Assembly (NCBI RefSeq): GCF_018130545.1
Contig: NZ_JAFCKF010000002.1
Span: forward strand, 744,001 to 808,000
Length of the DNA stretch: 64,000 nt
Direction of reading: 5' to 3'
Source: Bradyrhizobium tropiciagri
GTDB taxonomy: Bacteria > Pseudomonadota > Alphaproteobacteria > Rhizobiales > Xanthobacteraceae
Position 1 is the first letter of the stretch, and each line of letters starts with the position of its first letter. Both the position numbers and the translations under genes were made by a program. This document shows positions 7,185 through 15,775 of this stretch, one piece after another. The notes beneath the pieces were generated by a model. The model made no database searches. It was not told the DNA's origin and was given only the letters and a program-made list of their open reading frames with translations.

Positions 7185-8276
7185 TCACGATTGCGGCGGA
7201 TAAAGATGAACGTCACCGCAATAATCGACGACACGGTACCGCCGTTCCAGGGAATCTTCACATTCGCGGGAATCCGGCTGCGACAAATAGGCCGGGCCGA
7301 TCGGCGCCTTGCCGTGGCCGCCGGGGATGTCGAGGACATAGTCCGGTTGACACAGTCCGGAGACGCGCCCGCGCAACGTCCGCATCAACTCCTGCCCGGC
7401 TTCGATCGTGGTGCGCAGATGCGCGGTGCCGGGCGCCAGATCGCCGTGATGCAGGTAATAGGGCTTGATCCGGCACTCGACGAAGGCGCGCATCAGCGCC
7501 TCGAGCGTCGCGGCATCGTCATTGACGCCGCGCAGCAAGACCGACTGGCTGACCAGGGGGACGCCGGCGTCGGCAAGCCGCGCGCAGGCGGCGCGCGCAT
7601 TGGCGCCGAGTTCACGCGGATGGTTGGCATGGATCGCAATCCAGGTCGTCGCGCCCTCCACCCGCAGGGCCGCAATCATCTCGGCATTGATGCGGCCGGG
7701 ATCGGCGATCGGGACACGGGTGTGGATGCGGATGATCTTCACATGATCGATGCCGGCGAGGTCGGCCATGATCTCGGTCAGCCTGCGCGGCGACAGCATC
7801 AGGGGATCGCCGCCGGTCAGGATGACTTCCCAGATCTCCGGATGGCTGCGGATGTAGTCCAGCGCCGCACGGTAGGCGTCGTCGGACAGGGCCGAGGCCT
7901 TTCCCGGCCCGACCATTTCGCGCCGGAAACAAAACCGGCAATAGACCGCGCAGACATGGACCAGCTTGAACAACACCCGATCAGGATAGCGGTGCACGAT
8001 GCCCGCGACCGGCGAATGCGCATCGTCGCCGATCGGATCGGCGTTCTCGCCCGGTTGCTCCACGAGCTCGTCCGCACTCGGGATGAACTGCCGCGCGATC
8101 GGGTCGTTGGCGTCGTCCGGATCGATCAGTGCGGCGAGCTCCGGCGTCACCGCGACCGCGTAGCGCGCCGCCACCTGTTCGAGGTCGGCGAGCGCGGACG
8201 CCGGGGCGAGGCCGGCATCGACCAGCTCGCGCGGCTGTCGCAACGTCGCCGCCAGTTTGGGATCGATCCTGTTCAT
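7185..8276 (-). CDS. epmB: EF-P-lysine 2,3-aminomutase-like radical SAM enzyme (EpmB)
   Basis: This KamA-family radical SAM protein of 363 residues has the [4Fe-4S] motif Cys109-x3-Cys113-x2-Cys116 in VCAVYCRFCFRRE, followed by the GGDPLML segment that contacts SAM. Short lysine 2,3-aminomutase homologues of this size, when next to epmA, convert L-alpha-lysine to (R)-beta-lysine for attachment to elongation factor P. Its start overlaps the stop of epmA by four bases (ATGA), so the two are translationally coupled. The efp gene lies about 400 bases upstream on the opposite strand. A stand-alone lysine aminomutase is unlikely given this context. Confidence 0.88.
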   Translation of the reverse strand: MNRIDPKLAATLRQPRELVDAGLAPASALADLEQVAARYAVAVTPELAALIDPDDANDPIARQFIPSADELVEQPGENADPIGDDAHSPVAGIVHRYPDRVLFKLVHVCAVYCRFCFRREMVGPGKASALSDDAYRAALDYIRSHPEIWEVILTGGDPLMLSPRRLTEIMADLAGIDHVKIIRIHTRVPIADPGRINAEMIAALRVEGATTWIAIHANHPRELGANARAACARLADAGVPLVSQSVLLRGVNDDAATLEALMRAFVECRIKPYYLHHGDLAPGTAHLRTTIEAGQELMRTLRGRVSGLCQPDYVLDIPGGHGKAPIGPAYLSQPDSRECEDSLERRYRVVDYCGDVHLYPPQS

Positions 8277-9325
8277 GTCTCTCCTGCCGGCGGTGTCCAG
8301 ACCACCTGATCAATTCGCGGCGCGCCGCTCGCCAGCATCACCAGCCGGTCGAAGCCGAGCGCGACGCCGCTCGCCTCCGGCATCCGGCCGACCGCGGCAA
8401 GGAAATCGTCGTCGAGCGGATAGCGCTCGCCGTAACGGCGAGCCTTCTCGTCCATCGCGGCGGTGAAACGATGGCGCTGCTCGACGGCATCGGTCAACTC
8501 ACCAAAGCCGTTGGCGAGCTCGACGCCGCAGGCATAGACCTCGAAGCGTTCGGCGACCCGTGACTCGCCCGCTTTGGTGCGCGCCAGCGCGGCTTCCGGC
8601 GACGGGTATTCGAACAGCACGGTCAGGCGGCACTGTCCCAGATTGGGCTCGACATGCTCGACCAGCACCTTGCTGAAGATATCCGACCAGGTGTCGTCGT
8701 CGGCGATCCGTACCCGCTCGCGCGCCGCCGACGCCAACGCCGCGCGATCGCCCTCGCCGCCCGAAATCGTCGCCAGCAGGTCGATGCCGGCGAAGCGCTC
8801 GAAGGCTGCGGCGACCGTCAGCAGCTCCGGCTCGGCAAACGGATCGGCCATCCTGCCGCGGAAGGAAAACCGCCCGATCCCGGTCGCCTGCGCCGCATGG
8901 GCGATCACGACGATCGTGTCGGCCATGATGGCATCGTAGCCGGCGTTGGCGCGGTACCATTCCAGCATGGTGAATTCGGGCAGATGCAGGTCGCCGCGCT
9001 CACGGTCGCGGAACACCCGGGCGAACTCGTAGATCTTCGGCTCCCCGGCCGCGAGCAGCTTCTTGCAGGCGAACTCCGGCGAAGTGCGCAGATAGCGCGT
9101 CGCCTGTGAACCATCGGCCTGCGTGAGCTCGGTGCGGGGCGCATGCAGATGGGTCTCGTTGCCCGGCGAGACCTGCAGGATGGCGGTCTCGACCTCGGCA
9201 AATCCCTGCTCCTCGAACCAGGCCCGCAGTGCCCGCGTGATCGCTGTCCGCGCCTGCAGGAATGGCCGGCGATCGGCGTAGCGCTGCGGCGTCCACCAGG
9301 GCGAAGTCTGGTCCAGCCCGGTCAT
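8273..9325 (-). CDS. epmA: EF-P beta-lysine ligase (EpmA / PoxA / GenX)
   Basis: The 350-residue protein is a truncated class II lysyl-tRNA synthetase catalytic core without an anticodon-binding domain. Motif 2 appears as FRDRERGDLHLPEFTMLEWY and motif 3 as GVALGFDRLVML near the C-terminus. EpmA ligates beta-lysine to the loop lysine of EF-P. The ATG at 9325 was chosen because GGAAGCGAGG precedes it and the product then begins MTGLDQTSPWWTPQRYADRR, aligned with the usual EpmA N-terminus. An in-frame start at 9373 is weaker. It forms an operon with the overlapping epmB and is divergent from efp. Confidence 0.92.
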   Translation of the reverse strand: MTGLDQTSPWWTPQRYADRRPFLQARTAITRALRAWFEEQGFAEVETAILQVSPGNETHLHAPRTELTQADGSQATRYLRTSPEFACKKLLAAGEPKIYEFARVFRDRERGDLHLPEFTMLEWYRANAGYDAIMADTIVVIAHAAQATGIGRFSFRGRMADPFAEPELLTVAAAFERFAGIDLLATISGGEGDRAALASAARERVRIADDDTWSDIFSKVLVEHVEPNLGQCRLTVLFEYPSPEAALARTKAGESRVAERFEVYACGVELANGFGELTDAVEQRHRFTAAMDEKARRYGERYPLDDDFLAAVGRMPEASGVALGFDRLVMLASGAPRIDQVVWTPPAGET

Positions 9326-9727
9326 ATCAGCCTCGCTTCCGGCAACGTCGAAGCGGCATGAAGCACCCTGCATGGCCGCTTAGGAAATTGGAGCAAGCCA
9401 TTGATATTGAAAGAATTGACGGCAAACATGATGCTCGATCCCGGACAGGCGCAGCGGCGCCTGCCCCTTCATGTCGAAAGACGCCGGCCTTGTCCATCTG
9501 GCGCGGCCCGGCGGTGCCGGCGCCAAGGCTCGCCGGCCCTTCCCGATCCCGACGGCGAAACCGGTCCGATCATCGCCAGAATAGACGTTCGCAACCGACC
9601 GAAAACAGCCGCAAAAGGCTGGCATCTCAGGGATAATTGAGTATGTTGCGGCCCGAAATCGCCGCCACGGCCGAGGCGCTGCCGAACCGGTTGGCCCCCT
9701 CACGTTCTCAAATTCAGGAAAACACCT
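9326..9727. other. Divergent promoter region between epmA and efp
   Basis: This 400-base non-coding stretch must hold the promoters for both epmA (minus) and efp (plus). It contains an AT-richer patch around 9398-9425. No gene, tRNA or repeat is convincing here, and I could not fix the promoter elements with confidence. Confidence 0.45.
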
Positions 9728-10294
9728 TTGAAAGTCATCGCCAGTTCCATCCGCAAGGGCAACATCATCGAGCAGGATGGCAAGCTCTATGTGGTCCTCT
9801 CCGCCGAAAACATTCATCCCGGCAAGGGCACTCCCGTCAGCCAGATCGAAATGCGCCGCATCGGCGACGGCGTGAAGGTCTCGGAGCGCTACAAGACCAC
9901 CGACCAGGTCGAGAAGGCCACCGTCGAGGACCACAACTACAACTACCTCTACGAGGATGCCGACGGCTTCCACTTCATGAACAACGACAATTACGACCAG
10001 GTCCAGGTCTCCAAGGAGATCGTCGGCTCGTCTGCGCCGTATCTGCAGGAGAACATGACCGTGAAGCTGTCGATGCACGACGGCAACCCGGTCGCGATTC
10101 AGCTGCCGCAGCGCGTGACGCTGGAAGTGGTCGAGACCGAGCCCGTCACCAAGGGCCAGACCGCCTCGTCGTCCTACAAGCCCGCGATGCTCTCCAACGG
10201 CATCCGCACCGGCGTGCCGCCGCATGTTTCCACCGGAACACGCATCGTCGTCATGACCGAGGACGGTTCCTACGTTGAACGCGCCAAGGATTGA
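9728..10294 (+). CDS. efp: Elongation factor P
   Basis: EF-P enters the ribosome E site and relieves stalling at consecutive prolines. The 188-residue sequence has the three beta-barrel domains of the family. The tip loop reads [12 protein letters not shown], placing the modified lysine at Lys33 in a PGKG context, the type that EpmA/EpmB beta-lysylate. The C-terminus carries the usual [13 protein letters not shown] segment. The start is TTG at 9728; no in-frame ATG fits, and the product begins [12 protein letters not shown] as in relatives. The neighbouring epmA and epmB genes complete the modification pathway. Confidence 0.95.
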   Translation: MKVIASSIRKGNIIEQDGKLYVVLSAENIHPGKGTPVSQIEMRRIGDGVKVSERYKTTDQVEKATVEDHNYNYLYEDADGFHFMNNDNYDQVQVSKEIVGSSAPYLQENMTVKLSMHDGNPVAIQLPQRVTLEVVETEPVTKGQTASSSYKPAMLSNGIRTGVPPHVSTGTRIVVMTEDGSYVERAKD

Positions 10295-10331
10295 GCGCTA
10301 GTCTCTCTGGAGACTCGAACCGGGGGGTGCA

Positions 10332-11915
10332 GTGAACAGGAAGGTGGTCAGCTTCATCAGTTGCTGGCTGGCAGTCCTGCTCTTGCCTCCTCCCGGCCTC
10401 CGTGCCGACGAACTGCGAACGCCATCGATCTCGGCCATGCGGGTCGAATGGCGTGCCGCGCTCGAGCAGCTGCGGCAGGAGATCTCTTCCCGCCCGGCGA
10501 TCGCCGCCAATTTCAGCTTCGCCGGACAGCGCCGCGTCCCCGCCTCCGATCCGCGCGCGACGCCCGCGCTGGTTCAGCTGAACGCCGCGACCTCACAACT
10601 CTTCCCCGGCATCGTGCGCAGCCCGATCCCCGTGCTGCTGCCGTTCGACCCCGCAAGCTATCTCGACGCGCGGCAAAACGGAGCGCCGGACAATCTGCCG
10701 GTCGCGCGCTATCAGGCCGATTTCAGCGCGGCCGACGTCTTCCATGCCGGTGGCTCCGGCTATGACGCGGTGTTCTCGCTCGCGCCCGGCGCCGGCGACG
10801 ACATGCCACCGCGAACCTTCGCAAAGCCGGTCGAGGTGCAGATCTCGGGCTCGATCCTGGTTTACGACCTCACCGACCGGCTCGGCGGCAAGGGCGAGCC
10901 GGTCAAGACGCTGGGCGCGCAGTTTCCGGACCTGCGCCGCTTCATCCGCGAAGGCTATGTCCGCTACGCCTTCACCCGGTTCGGAATCCCTTATGTCGTC
11001 TCGATCCAATGCCTCGACAGCGCACCGCGGGCGAAGCGGCTGGCGTGCCGCGAGGCCACTCCGGTCGCCGAACGCTTCCTGAAGGCCCTCCACATTGTCG
11101 GCGGACAGCCGTCGCAGCCACGCCGCGACATCGCCTCTGAGGTCGCCGAGCGGCCGATCGCGCAGTCGGCCGACTTCACCTACCGCCCGAGCGGCGACAT
11201 CATCGCGGGCAGTGGCGGACGCAGGCAAGGCGGCCATCCCGACGTCACGGTCTATTCGCAGATCCGCTTTCCGCTGGAGAAGGCACCGGCCTTCGCGCAC
11301 TCGCAATCCTTCGCCAGGCGCAGAGCGGGCGCGACCGTCGACGAGTATCCCTGGCAGGACAATTTCTGCGAGGCGCGCAGCTTCGAGGTCGGCCAATGCG
11401 ACAGCGGCTACGGCCACCAGGGCCAGGACATCAGACCCGGTGCATGTCCGGCCGACAGCAAGGACGGCTGCGACCCCAGGCAGCAGGCGGTCGTCGCGGT
11501 GCGCGACAGCATCGTGTTCCGCTCGGCGCAGCAGCAGGCCGCGACGTTGCAGGTCAACACCCGCACCGAGCATGTCCGCTTCCGCTACATGCACATGAAC
11601 CCGTCGGCGATGGATGCCGACGGCCTGCTCAACGGCCGTCGCGTCAGCGAAGGCGAGAAGATCGGCGTGGTCTCGAACTATCTCGACCATCCCAACGGCA
11701 CGTCACGGCATCTGCATTTCGACGTGCAGGTATTCACGCGCGACGGCTGGCTGTGGGTCAATCCCTACAGCACGCTGGTGTCGGCCTATGAGCGGCTGAT
11801 CCGCGGTCGCGGCCGCGAGATCGGGCCCGAGTCTGGACCTGCGGCCGCCGTCGCCCACGCCCTGCCCGACGACATCGTGCATCGCATCGACACCCAGGAG
11901 GGTGGCGGCAACTAG
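10332..11915 (+). CDS. Exported M23-family (LytM-like) metallopeptidase with large N-terminal region
   Basis: The 527-residue product has a signal peptide (residues 1-25, cut near LRADE). The C-terminal 170 residues carry LytM/M23 zinc-site features: His362 and Asp366 in GHQGQD, His421 in RYMHMN, and His460/His462 in SRHLHFD. M23 enzymes cut peptidoglycan cross-links. Residues 30-340 match no family I recognise and may be a substrate or partner domain. The Cys-rich insertion near residues 346-380 is unusual. GTG at 10332 follows a GGGGGG run and gives the signal peptide. The gene's stop abuts the convergent chorismate mutase stop. Confidence 0.75.
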   Translation: MNRKVVSFISCWLAVLLLPPPGLRADELRTPSISAMRVEWRAALEQLRQEISSRPAIAANFSFAGQRRVPASDPRATPALVQLNAATSQLFPGIVRSPIPVLLPFDPASYLDARQNGAPDNLPVARYQADFSAADVFHAGGSGYDAVFSLAPGAGDDMPPRTFAKPVEVQISGSILVYDLTDRLGGKGEPVKTLGAQFPDLRRFIREGYVRYAFTRFGIPYVVSIQCLDSAPRAKRLACREATPVAERFLKALHIVGGQPSQPRRDIASEVAERPIAQSADFTYRPSGDIIAGSGGRRQGGHPDVTVYSQIRFPLEKAPAFAHSQSFARRRAGATVDEYPWQDNFCEARSFEVGQCDSGYGHQGQDIRPGACPADSKDGCDPRQQAVVAVRDSIVFRSAQQQAATLQVNTRTEHVRFRYMHMNPSAMDADGLLNGRRVSEGEKIGVVSNYLDHPNGTSRHLHFDVQVFTRDGWLWVNPYSTLVSAYERLIRGRGREIGPESGPAAAVAHALPDDIVHRIDTQEGGGN

Positions 11916-12338
11916 CTACTTCTTCCAGGGCGCTTCGCCGCGCGCCGCGGCGGCTGCGAAAATGCCCTGCTCGTAATCGATGAAGGCGCGGATCATCGCG
12001 CGATAGGCGGCTTCGGCCACCTTGGGCGACAGCCCGTCCGCTTCCGCGAGCGCCATCGCCTTCTTCACCACGGCTTCGGCGCGCTCCGGCGCCTCGACCT
12101 GCGCCGGGTTGGCCTTGAAGCGCGCGGCCTCATGCACATAGCGGCCACGCTCGGCCATCAGGCGCACGATCTCGCGGTCGAGCCGGTCGATATTGCCGCG
12201 CACCTCACCAAGCGTCTTGCAGCAGGCGCCATTGTCAACCGTGGGACTGCCCCACAGCGCCGGCGCATTGGTTGCAGGTTCCTCGGCCCAGGCCATTGCA
12301 GGAACCAATAGCGTCAACAGAAACATCGGCAATCGCAT
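11916..12338 (-). CDS. Exported chorismate mutase (AroQ class)
   Basis: The 140-residue protein starts MRLPMFLLTLLVPAMAWAEE, a clear signal peptide, followed by a helical CM_2 domain (about residues 45-130). Landmarks include GNIDRLDREIVRLMAERG, an Arg and a Lys in the ARFKANP segment, and AYRAMIRAFIDYEQ. Chorismate mutase converts chorismate to prephenate. Periplasmic forms (AroQ gamma) are known in several bacteria with unclear roles. The domain is short and resembles the single-domain type more than the longer secreted type with a second helical domain. Isochorismate-pyruvate lyase is the alternative. GGGAGGG before the ATG supports this start over the longer frame. Confidence 0.8.
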   Translation of the reverse strand: MRLPMFLLTLLVPAMAWAEEPATNAPALWGSPTVDNGACCKTLGEVRGNIDRLDREIVRLMAERGRYVHEAARFKANPAQVEAPERAEAVVKKAMALAEADGLSPKVAEAAYRAMIRAFIDYEQGIFAAAAARGEAPWKK

Positions 12339-12549
12339 CGAACGCCCTCCCAGCCAGGCTTTGCGAATGTTTATGCCGATTTTGCGCGCCGATGGAAGCC
12401 GCACCATGGATCGGACGACGCAGGGTCCATTCGAATCCGCCTTGATGGCGTCATGTCGCGGCGACAACGGCCGGGCTGAATGATCATGATGGCGGCAGCA
12501 AATCGCGGGAACCGATTCCGCTTCGACCAACGATACAGATATCAATCAG

Positions 12550-13002
12550 ATGCCTGCTCAAGCCGGATCGCAACCCAGCATGCTATCGACCTTCATCTGG
12601 TTCTTCCTCTCGGTGAAGGGCCGCATCAGCCGGCAGGAATTCGGCCTGGGGTTCTTCGGCCTCGTCCTGACCGACATGCTCGTCATTCGGCTCAGCGTGA
12701 AATTCGGCCCAGCGCCACACCACTACGACAGCAGCGGCCCGGCTGACGAGCTGTCCGTGCTGCGCCTGCTGCTCATCCTGTCATTGTGGCCGTTGGTCAC
12801 GATCCTGGTGAAGCGGCTACACGACCTCAACGTCTCGGGCTGGTGGGCACTGACGCTCCTGGGCATCCCCCACCTCGCCGCTGCGCTGCACGTCAAATAC
12901 TGGATCCCCTACCTGGCGCTCGTGGTGACGCTGAGCGCGCTGCCGGGATCGAAGGGCGACAACCGGTTCGGCCGCGCCCCGCCGGCACGCACCGGTATCT
13001 AG
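12550..13002 (+). CDS. DUF805 family membrane protein
   Basis: The 150-residue membrane protein has the DUF805 signature: an N-terminal WFFLSVKGRISRQEF segment (aromatic, then Gly-Arg-hydroxyl-Arg-x-Glu/Phe) followed by three to four membrane helices, and a conserved VKRLHDLNVSGWW motif. The C-terminus ends with the typical LPGSKGDNRFG. DUF805 proteins are inner-membrane proteins of unknown function. The start could also be Met11 (12580). Confidence 0.85.
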   Translation: MPAQAGSQPSMLSTFIWFFLSVKGRISRQEFGLGFFGLVLTDMLVIRLSVKFGPAPHHYDSSGPADELSVLRLLLILSLWPLVTILVKRLHDLNVSGWWALTLLGIPHLAAALHVKYWIPYLALVVTLSALPGSKGDNRFGRAPPARTGI

Positions 13003-13056
13003 CGCGCCCTACGTAACGACGTCCCGCGCCGTTACATCTAGTGCCATGTCACGCGA

Positions 13057-13950
13057 TCAGCTGACGTCCATTGCAGCCAACGTCTCTTTGACCCTGCGCT
13101 GAGCGTCCGCGGGTAGCGGCAGGATCGGACGCGGCGGCTCGGCCGCGCAGATCCCTCTGAGATTGGCGATCGCGTAGACGACGCGCAGGCCCGAATATGC
13201 CTTGAACAAATCCCAGATCGGCAACAAGCGCGCATCGAGCTGCCGTGCCCGGGCCGCATCGCCGCTCGTCGCAGCGCGGACGATCTCCACGCAAATCCGC
13301 GGCAGGACGCCGGCGACAACGCTGTACCAGGTGTCCCCACCTGCCAGGAGCGACTCGGTGCAATTCCAGTCGGCGCTGTAACCCAACGCAACGCCGTCCG
13401 GAACGGCAGCGCGCAACTCCTTCAGATGATCCGCAATGGTCGAGGCATCCAGCGCAGGGCTCTTCACCGCGACGATTCCCTCGACACGGCTCAGGCGGCC
13501 GATCAGAGCCGGCGTGAATCGAAAATGGGTGGTTCCGGGGTTGTCATAGATGCAGATCGGCAGCCCGCTCTCGCGGGCCACGGTTTGAAAATGCTCAAAG
13601 ACCTCATCGTCCGTCAGAGGCGTGTAGGACACCGCCGCCAGCAGGCCCGCCGTCGCGCCGGCCTCGCGTGCATCCTGCGCCAGCCGCACCGCATCGTCCG
13701 TGCGCAGCGCGCCGATGCCGACCAGGATCGGCATCCGGCCGCTGGCCAACGCTGTCGCCGCCTCGACGGCCCGCCGCCGCTCCTCGCGGCTGAAATACGG
13801 ATATGAACCGGTGCTGCCAAGCAGCCCGACCGAATCCACCTTCGCCGCAAGCAAGGGCTCGAGCAGAGCGCGGAGCGCGCCCACATCGACCCGGCCATCG
13901 CGGTTCGAGGGCGTTATCGGGAAGGCGGAGAGCCCCTTCAGACTGATCAT
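13057..13950 (-). CDS. DapA-like aldolase (dihydrodipicolinate synthase / N-acetylneuraminate lyase family)
   Basis: The 297-residue TIM barrel has the class I aldolase landmarks: GSTGSYPYFSREE near residue 45, Tyr135 in YDNPGTT and the Schiff-base Lys163 in IVAVKSP. The phosphate-loop equivalent reads GSTGS, not the GTTGE of true DapA, so a catabolic aldolase or lyase acting on another 2-keto acid is more likely than lysine biosynthesis. The ATG at 13950 follows GAGGAC, and the longer in-frame start is unsupported. There are no co-directional neighbours that indicate a substrate. Confidence 0.82.
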   Translation of the reverse strand: MISLKGLSAFPITPSNRDGRVDVGALRALLEPLLAAKVDSVGLLGSTGSYPYFSREERRRAVEAATALASGRMPILVGIGALRTDDAVRLAQDAREAGATAGLLAAVSYTPLTDDEVFEHFQTVARESGLPICIYDNPGTTHFRFTPALIGRLSRVEGIVAVKSPALDASTIADHLKELRAAVPDGVALGYSADWNCTESLLAGGDTWYSVVAGVLPRICVEIVRAATSGDAARARQLDARLLPIWDLFKAYSGLRVVYAIANLRGICAAEPPRPILPLPADAQRRVKETLAAMDVS

Positions 13951-14086
13951 CGATTTGTCCTCTGTCGGCAACCGTCGCCGCAACTTGTCGCGTAATCAAT
14001 CCACGCAACGCCCCGCGCGCAAGGTCCACTTTCACGCGAGCTCGGCACCAAACTGGTCCAATGCGGTCGTCCCTGAGAAGCGAGCG

Positions 14087-14593
14087 CTATTCCAGCATCG
14101 TGGTCAGCTGTGCACCCTCGTCCGCCACGAACACCGCGATCAGCTCCGCCGGCTCCGTGGTGCTGGCATTGGCCGAGACCATGTGGGTCGAGCCCGGCGG
14201 CTCGAAGAAGGATTGGCCGACCTTGAAGGTCTCGACCGGCCCGCCGCCGAGCTGCGAGCGGATCTCGCCCTTGGTGATGTAGGCCGTCACCGAGCCGGAG
14301 TGGCGGTGCGGCGGCGTAAAGCCGCCCGGACCATAGAAGACGCGCACCACCGTGACGCGCTTGCCCGCGACGTTCGGCAGTGCATGCGAGCTGATGACCT
14401 CGACCTTGTCGAGTGGTGACGCCGCATTGGCGCTGGCGCAGAGCGGCGCGATCGCCGCGGAGATCGCATCCATCGGGGTCGGCAGCGCCTTGCCGATCAG
14501 GACAGCCGAGGCCAACCCTGCGACCACGGCGAGCGTGACCGGGCGCGGCGGCCGTGCAAATGGAAGCGAGGGTGTCATCGTCATCGAAGCCAT
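14087..14593 (-). CDS. Membrane-anchored or exported cupin-domain protein
   Basis: The 168-residue protein has a hydrophobic segment at about residues 20-40, a signal anchor or signal peptide, and a cupin_2 barrel from about residue 60. The metal-site motif reads PHRHSGSVTAYITKGE (two His and a Glu), with the second motif GQSFFEPPGSTHMV. The function may be binding or conversion of a small molecule. The start at 14593 is preceded by GGGAGAC. It lies 43 bases downstream of the AhpD-like gene on the same strand, and the pair is divergent from a MarR regulator that probably controls both. Confidence 0.8.
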   Translation of the reverse strand: MASMTMTPSLPFARPPRPVTLAVVAGLASAVLIGKALPTPMDAISAAIAPLCASANAASPLDKVEVISSHALPNVAGKRVTVVRVFYGPGGFTPPHRHSGSVTAYITKGEIRSQLGGGPVETFKVGQSFFEPPGSTHMVSANASTTEPAELIAVFVADEGAQLTTMLE

Positions 14594-14636
14594 CGGTACG
14601 TCTCCCCTGTCAGTTATCGTTTGTTCCGTCTCGACC

Positions 14637-15116
14637 TTACGAGACCGTCGCGTTCGCGCTTTGCCGGCGCGGTGGCGGCGTCCAGCGATAGGCTGCGCCG
14701 AACCGGTTCCAGACATTGATCGATGCGATCGCCGAGGTCAGATAGGTCAGCTCCTGCTCGGAGAATTCGGCGGTGACCTCGGCATAGACCTCGTCGCTGA
14801 CGCCGTTCGGCATGGTGGTCAGCGCTTCGGTCCAGACCAGCGCCGCCCGCTCGCGAGCCGAGAATTGCGGCGCCTCGCGCCACACCACGACGAGGTTCAG
14901 CTTGTCGACGGGCACGCCGAGGCTCTCGCCCTGCAGGATGTGATACTGCACGCAGAACGCACAGCCGTTGATCTGCGACGCACGCAGCTTCACCAGCTCG
15001 AGCAGCTGCTTGTCGAGGCCGGCCTTCGCCGCGAACTGGCCGAGCGCCCGCACCGCGGCGAACACGTCGGGCGCGAGCTTCTCGAAGTCGGTGTATTCCT
15101 TGCGGGCGTGTGACAT
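14637..15116 (-). CDS. AhpD-like / carboxymuconolactone decarboxylase family alkylhydroperoxidase
   Basis: The 159-residue helical protein has the AhpD-type redox motif Cys52-Ala-Phe-Cys55 followed by His59 (GCAFCVQYH), the catalytic pattern of peroxidase-type members of the CMD family. The remainder, including the ALTTMPNG and IASINVWNRFGAAYRW segments, fits the common stand-alone form. Its predicted role is reduction of organic peroxides or disulfide exchange. It is the first gene of an apparent two-gene transcript with the cupin. Its upstream region holds two palindromes likely bound by the divergent MarR protein. Confidence 0.88.
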   Translation of the reverse strand: MSHARKEYTDFEKLAPDVFAAVRALGQFAAKAGLDKQLLELVKLRASQINGCAFCVQYHILQGESLGVPVDKLNLVVVWREAPQFSARERAALVWTEALTTMPNGVSDEVYAEVTAEFSEQELTYLTSAIASINVWNRFGAAYRWTPPPRRQSANATVS

Positions 15117-15132
15117 TGACCTGGCCTCGTGT

Positions 15133-15165
15133 TATCAGTGTACTGATACATTATCAGAGCTCTGA
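15133..15165. promoter_or_regulatory. Tandem palindromic operators for the MarR regulator
   Basis: Two inverted repeats lie between the divergent ahpD-like and marR genes. TATCAGT-GT-ACTGATA (15133-15148) has perfect 7-base arms, and TCAGAGCTCTGA (15154-15165) is a perfect 12-base palindrome. Both share the half-site TATCAG, since the second is preceded by TA. Their centres are 19 bp apart, close to two helical turns. MarR dimers typically bind such 16-20 bp dyads and repress both directions. Confidence 0.75.
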
Positions 15166-15199
15166 CATCGATCAAGCCGCAGACATTCGCGAAGGCAAC

Positions 15200-15775
15200 A
15201 TGGCGGGAATGCAGAAACGAGCGAAATCCGGCGCCACCGGGCAGCGTCCGGGCAGGACAAGAGCCGACGGGACGGCCGGTGCGAGTTCGAGATCGAGCGC
15301 AGCCGATACCGTGCTCACGTCCCCCGTCCCGCCTCCCGGCGAAGGCAAGCGCGGCGAACAGGGCTATCTCGCCTATCTGCTGCGCCAGGCGCATGCGGCG
15401 TCGCGGTTGTCGATGGAGCGCGGGCTCGCCGGGCTCGGTGTCACCTCGCCGCAGTTCGTGGTGCTCACGATGCTGAAGGCCTATCCGGGCCTCTCGGGTG
15501 CCGATCTGGCGCGGGTGGCACTGCAGACGCCGCAGACCGTGAGTGTGATCATCCGCAACCTCGAGCGCGACGGCGCGATCCGCAAGACGCCGCACCCGGT
15601 CCACGGCCGGGTGCTGCAATGGACGCTGACCAGCCATGGAACCTCGCTGCTGGAGAAATGCCGCCATATCGCCCAGGCCCAGGAGCGCCGGCTTGCCGCC
15701 AGCCTTGATGCCAGATCGGAGCAAATTGTCCGGCAATGGCTGTCAAAAATCGCCATAGATTTGCAGGATAGTTAG
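15200..15775 (+). CDS. MarR-family transcriptional regulator
   Basis: The protein of about 191 residues has a disordered, basic, Ser/Thr/Ala-rich N-terminus of some 45 residues. The winged-helix MarR core follows: the dimerisation helix, SPQFVVLTMLKAYPGLSGAD, the recognition region QTPQTVSVIIRNLERDG, and a wing at KTPHPVHGRVLQWTLT. It is divergent from the AhpD-like peroxidase and cupin genes, with two operator palindromes between them. It probably represses them and itself and responds to oxidants or small phenolics. The redox idea rests only on the target's identity; the nearest Cys is Cys155-like in KCRH near the dimer helix. The start at 15200 follows GAAGG. Confidence 0.88.
   Translation: MAGMQKRAKSGATGQRPGRTRADGTAGASSRSSAADTVLTSPVPPPGEGKRGEQGYLAYLLRQAHAASRLSMERGLAGLGVTSPQFVVLTMLKAYPGLSGADLARVALQTPQTVSVIIRNLERDGAIRKTPHPVHGRVLQWTLTSHGTSLLEKCRHIAQAQERRLAASLDARSEQIVRQWLSKIAIDLQDS

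Noticed and set aside
9380-10225. Minus-strand frame opposite efp
   Set aside because: It runs antisense to a complete EF-P gene and its translation shows no recognisable domain. The plus-strand gene is certain.
10300-10320. Hairpin AGTCTC-TCTG-GAGACT followed on the minus strand by TTCGAGTC, resembling a tRNA T-loop
   Set aside because: No acceptor, D or anticodon arms can be formed around it, and the hairpin has no T run for termination.
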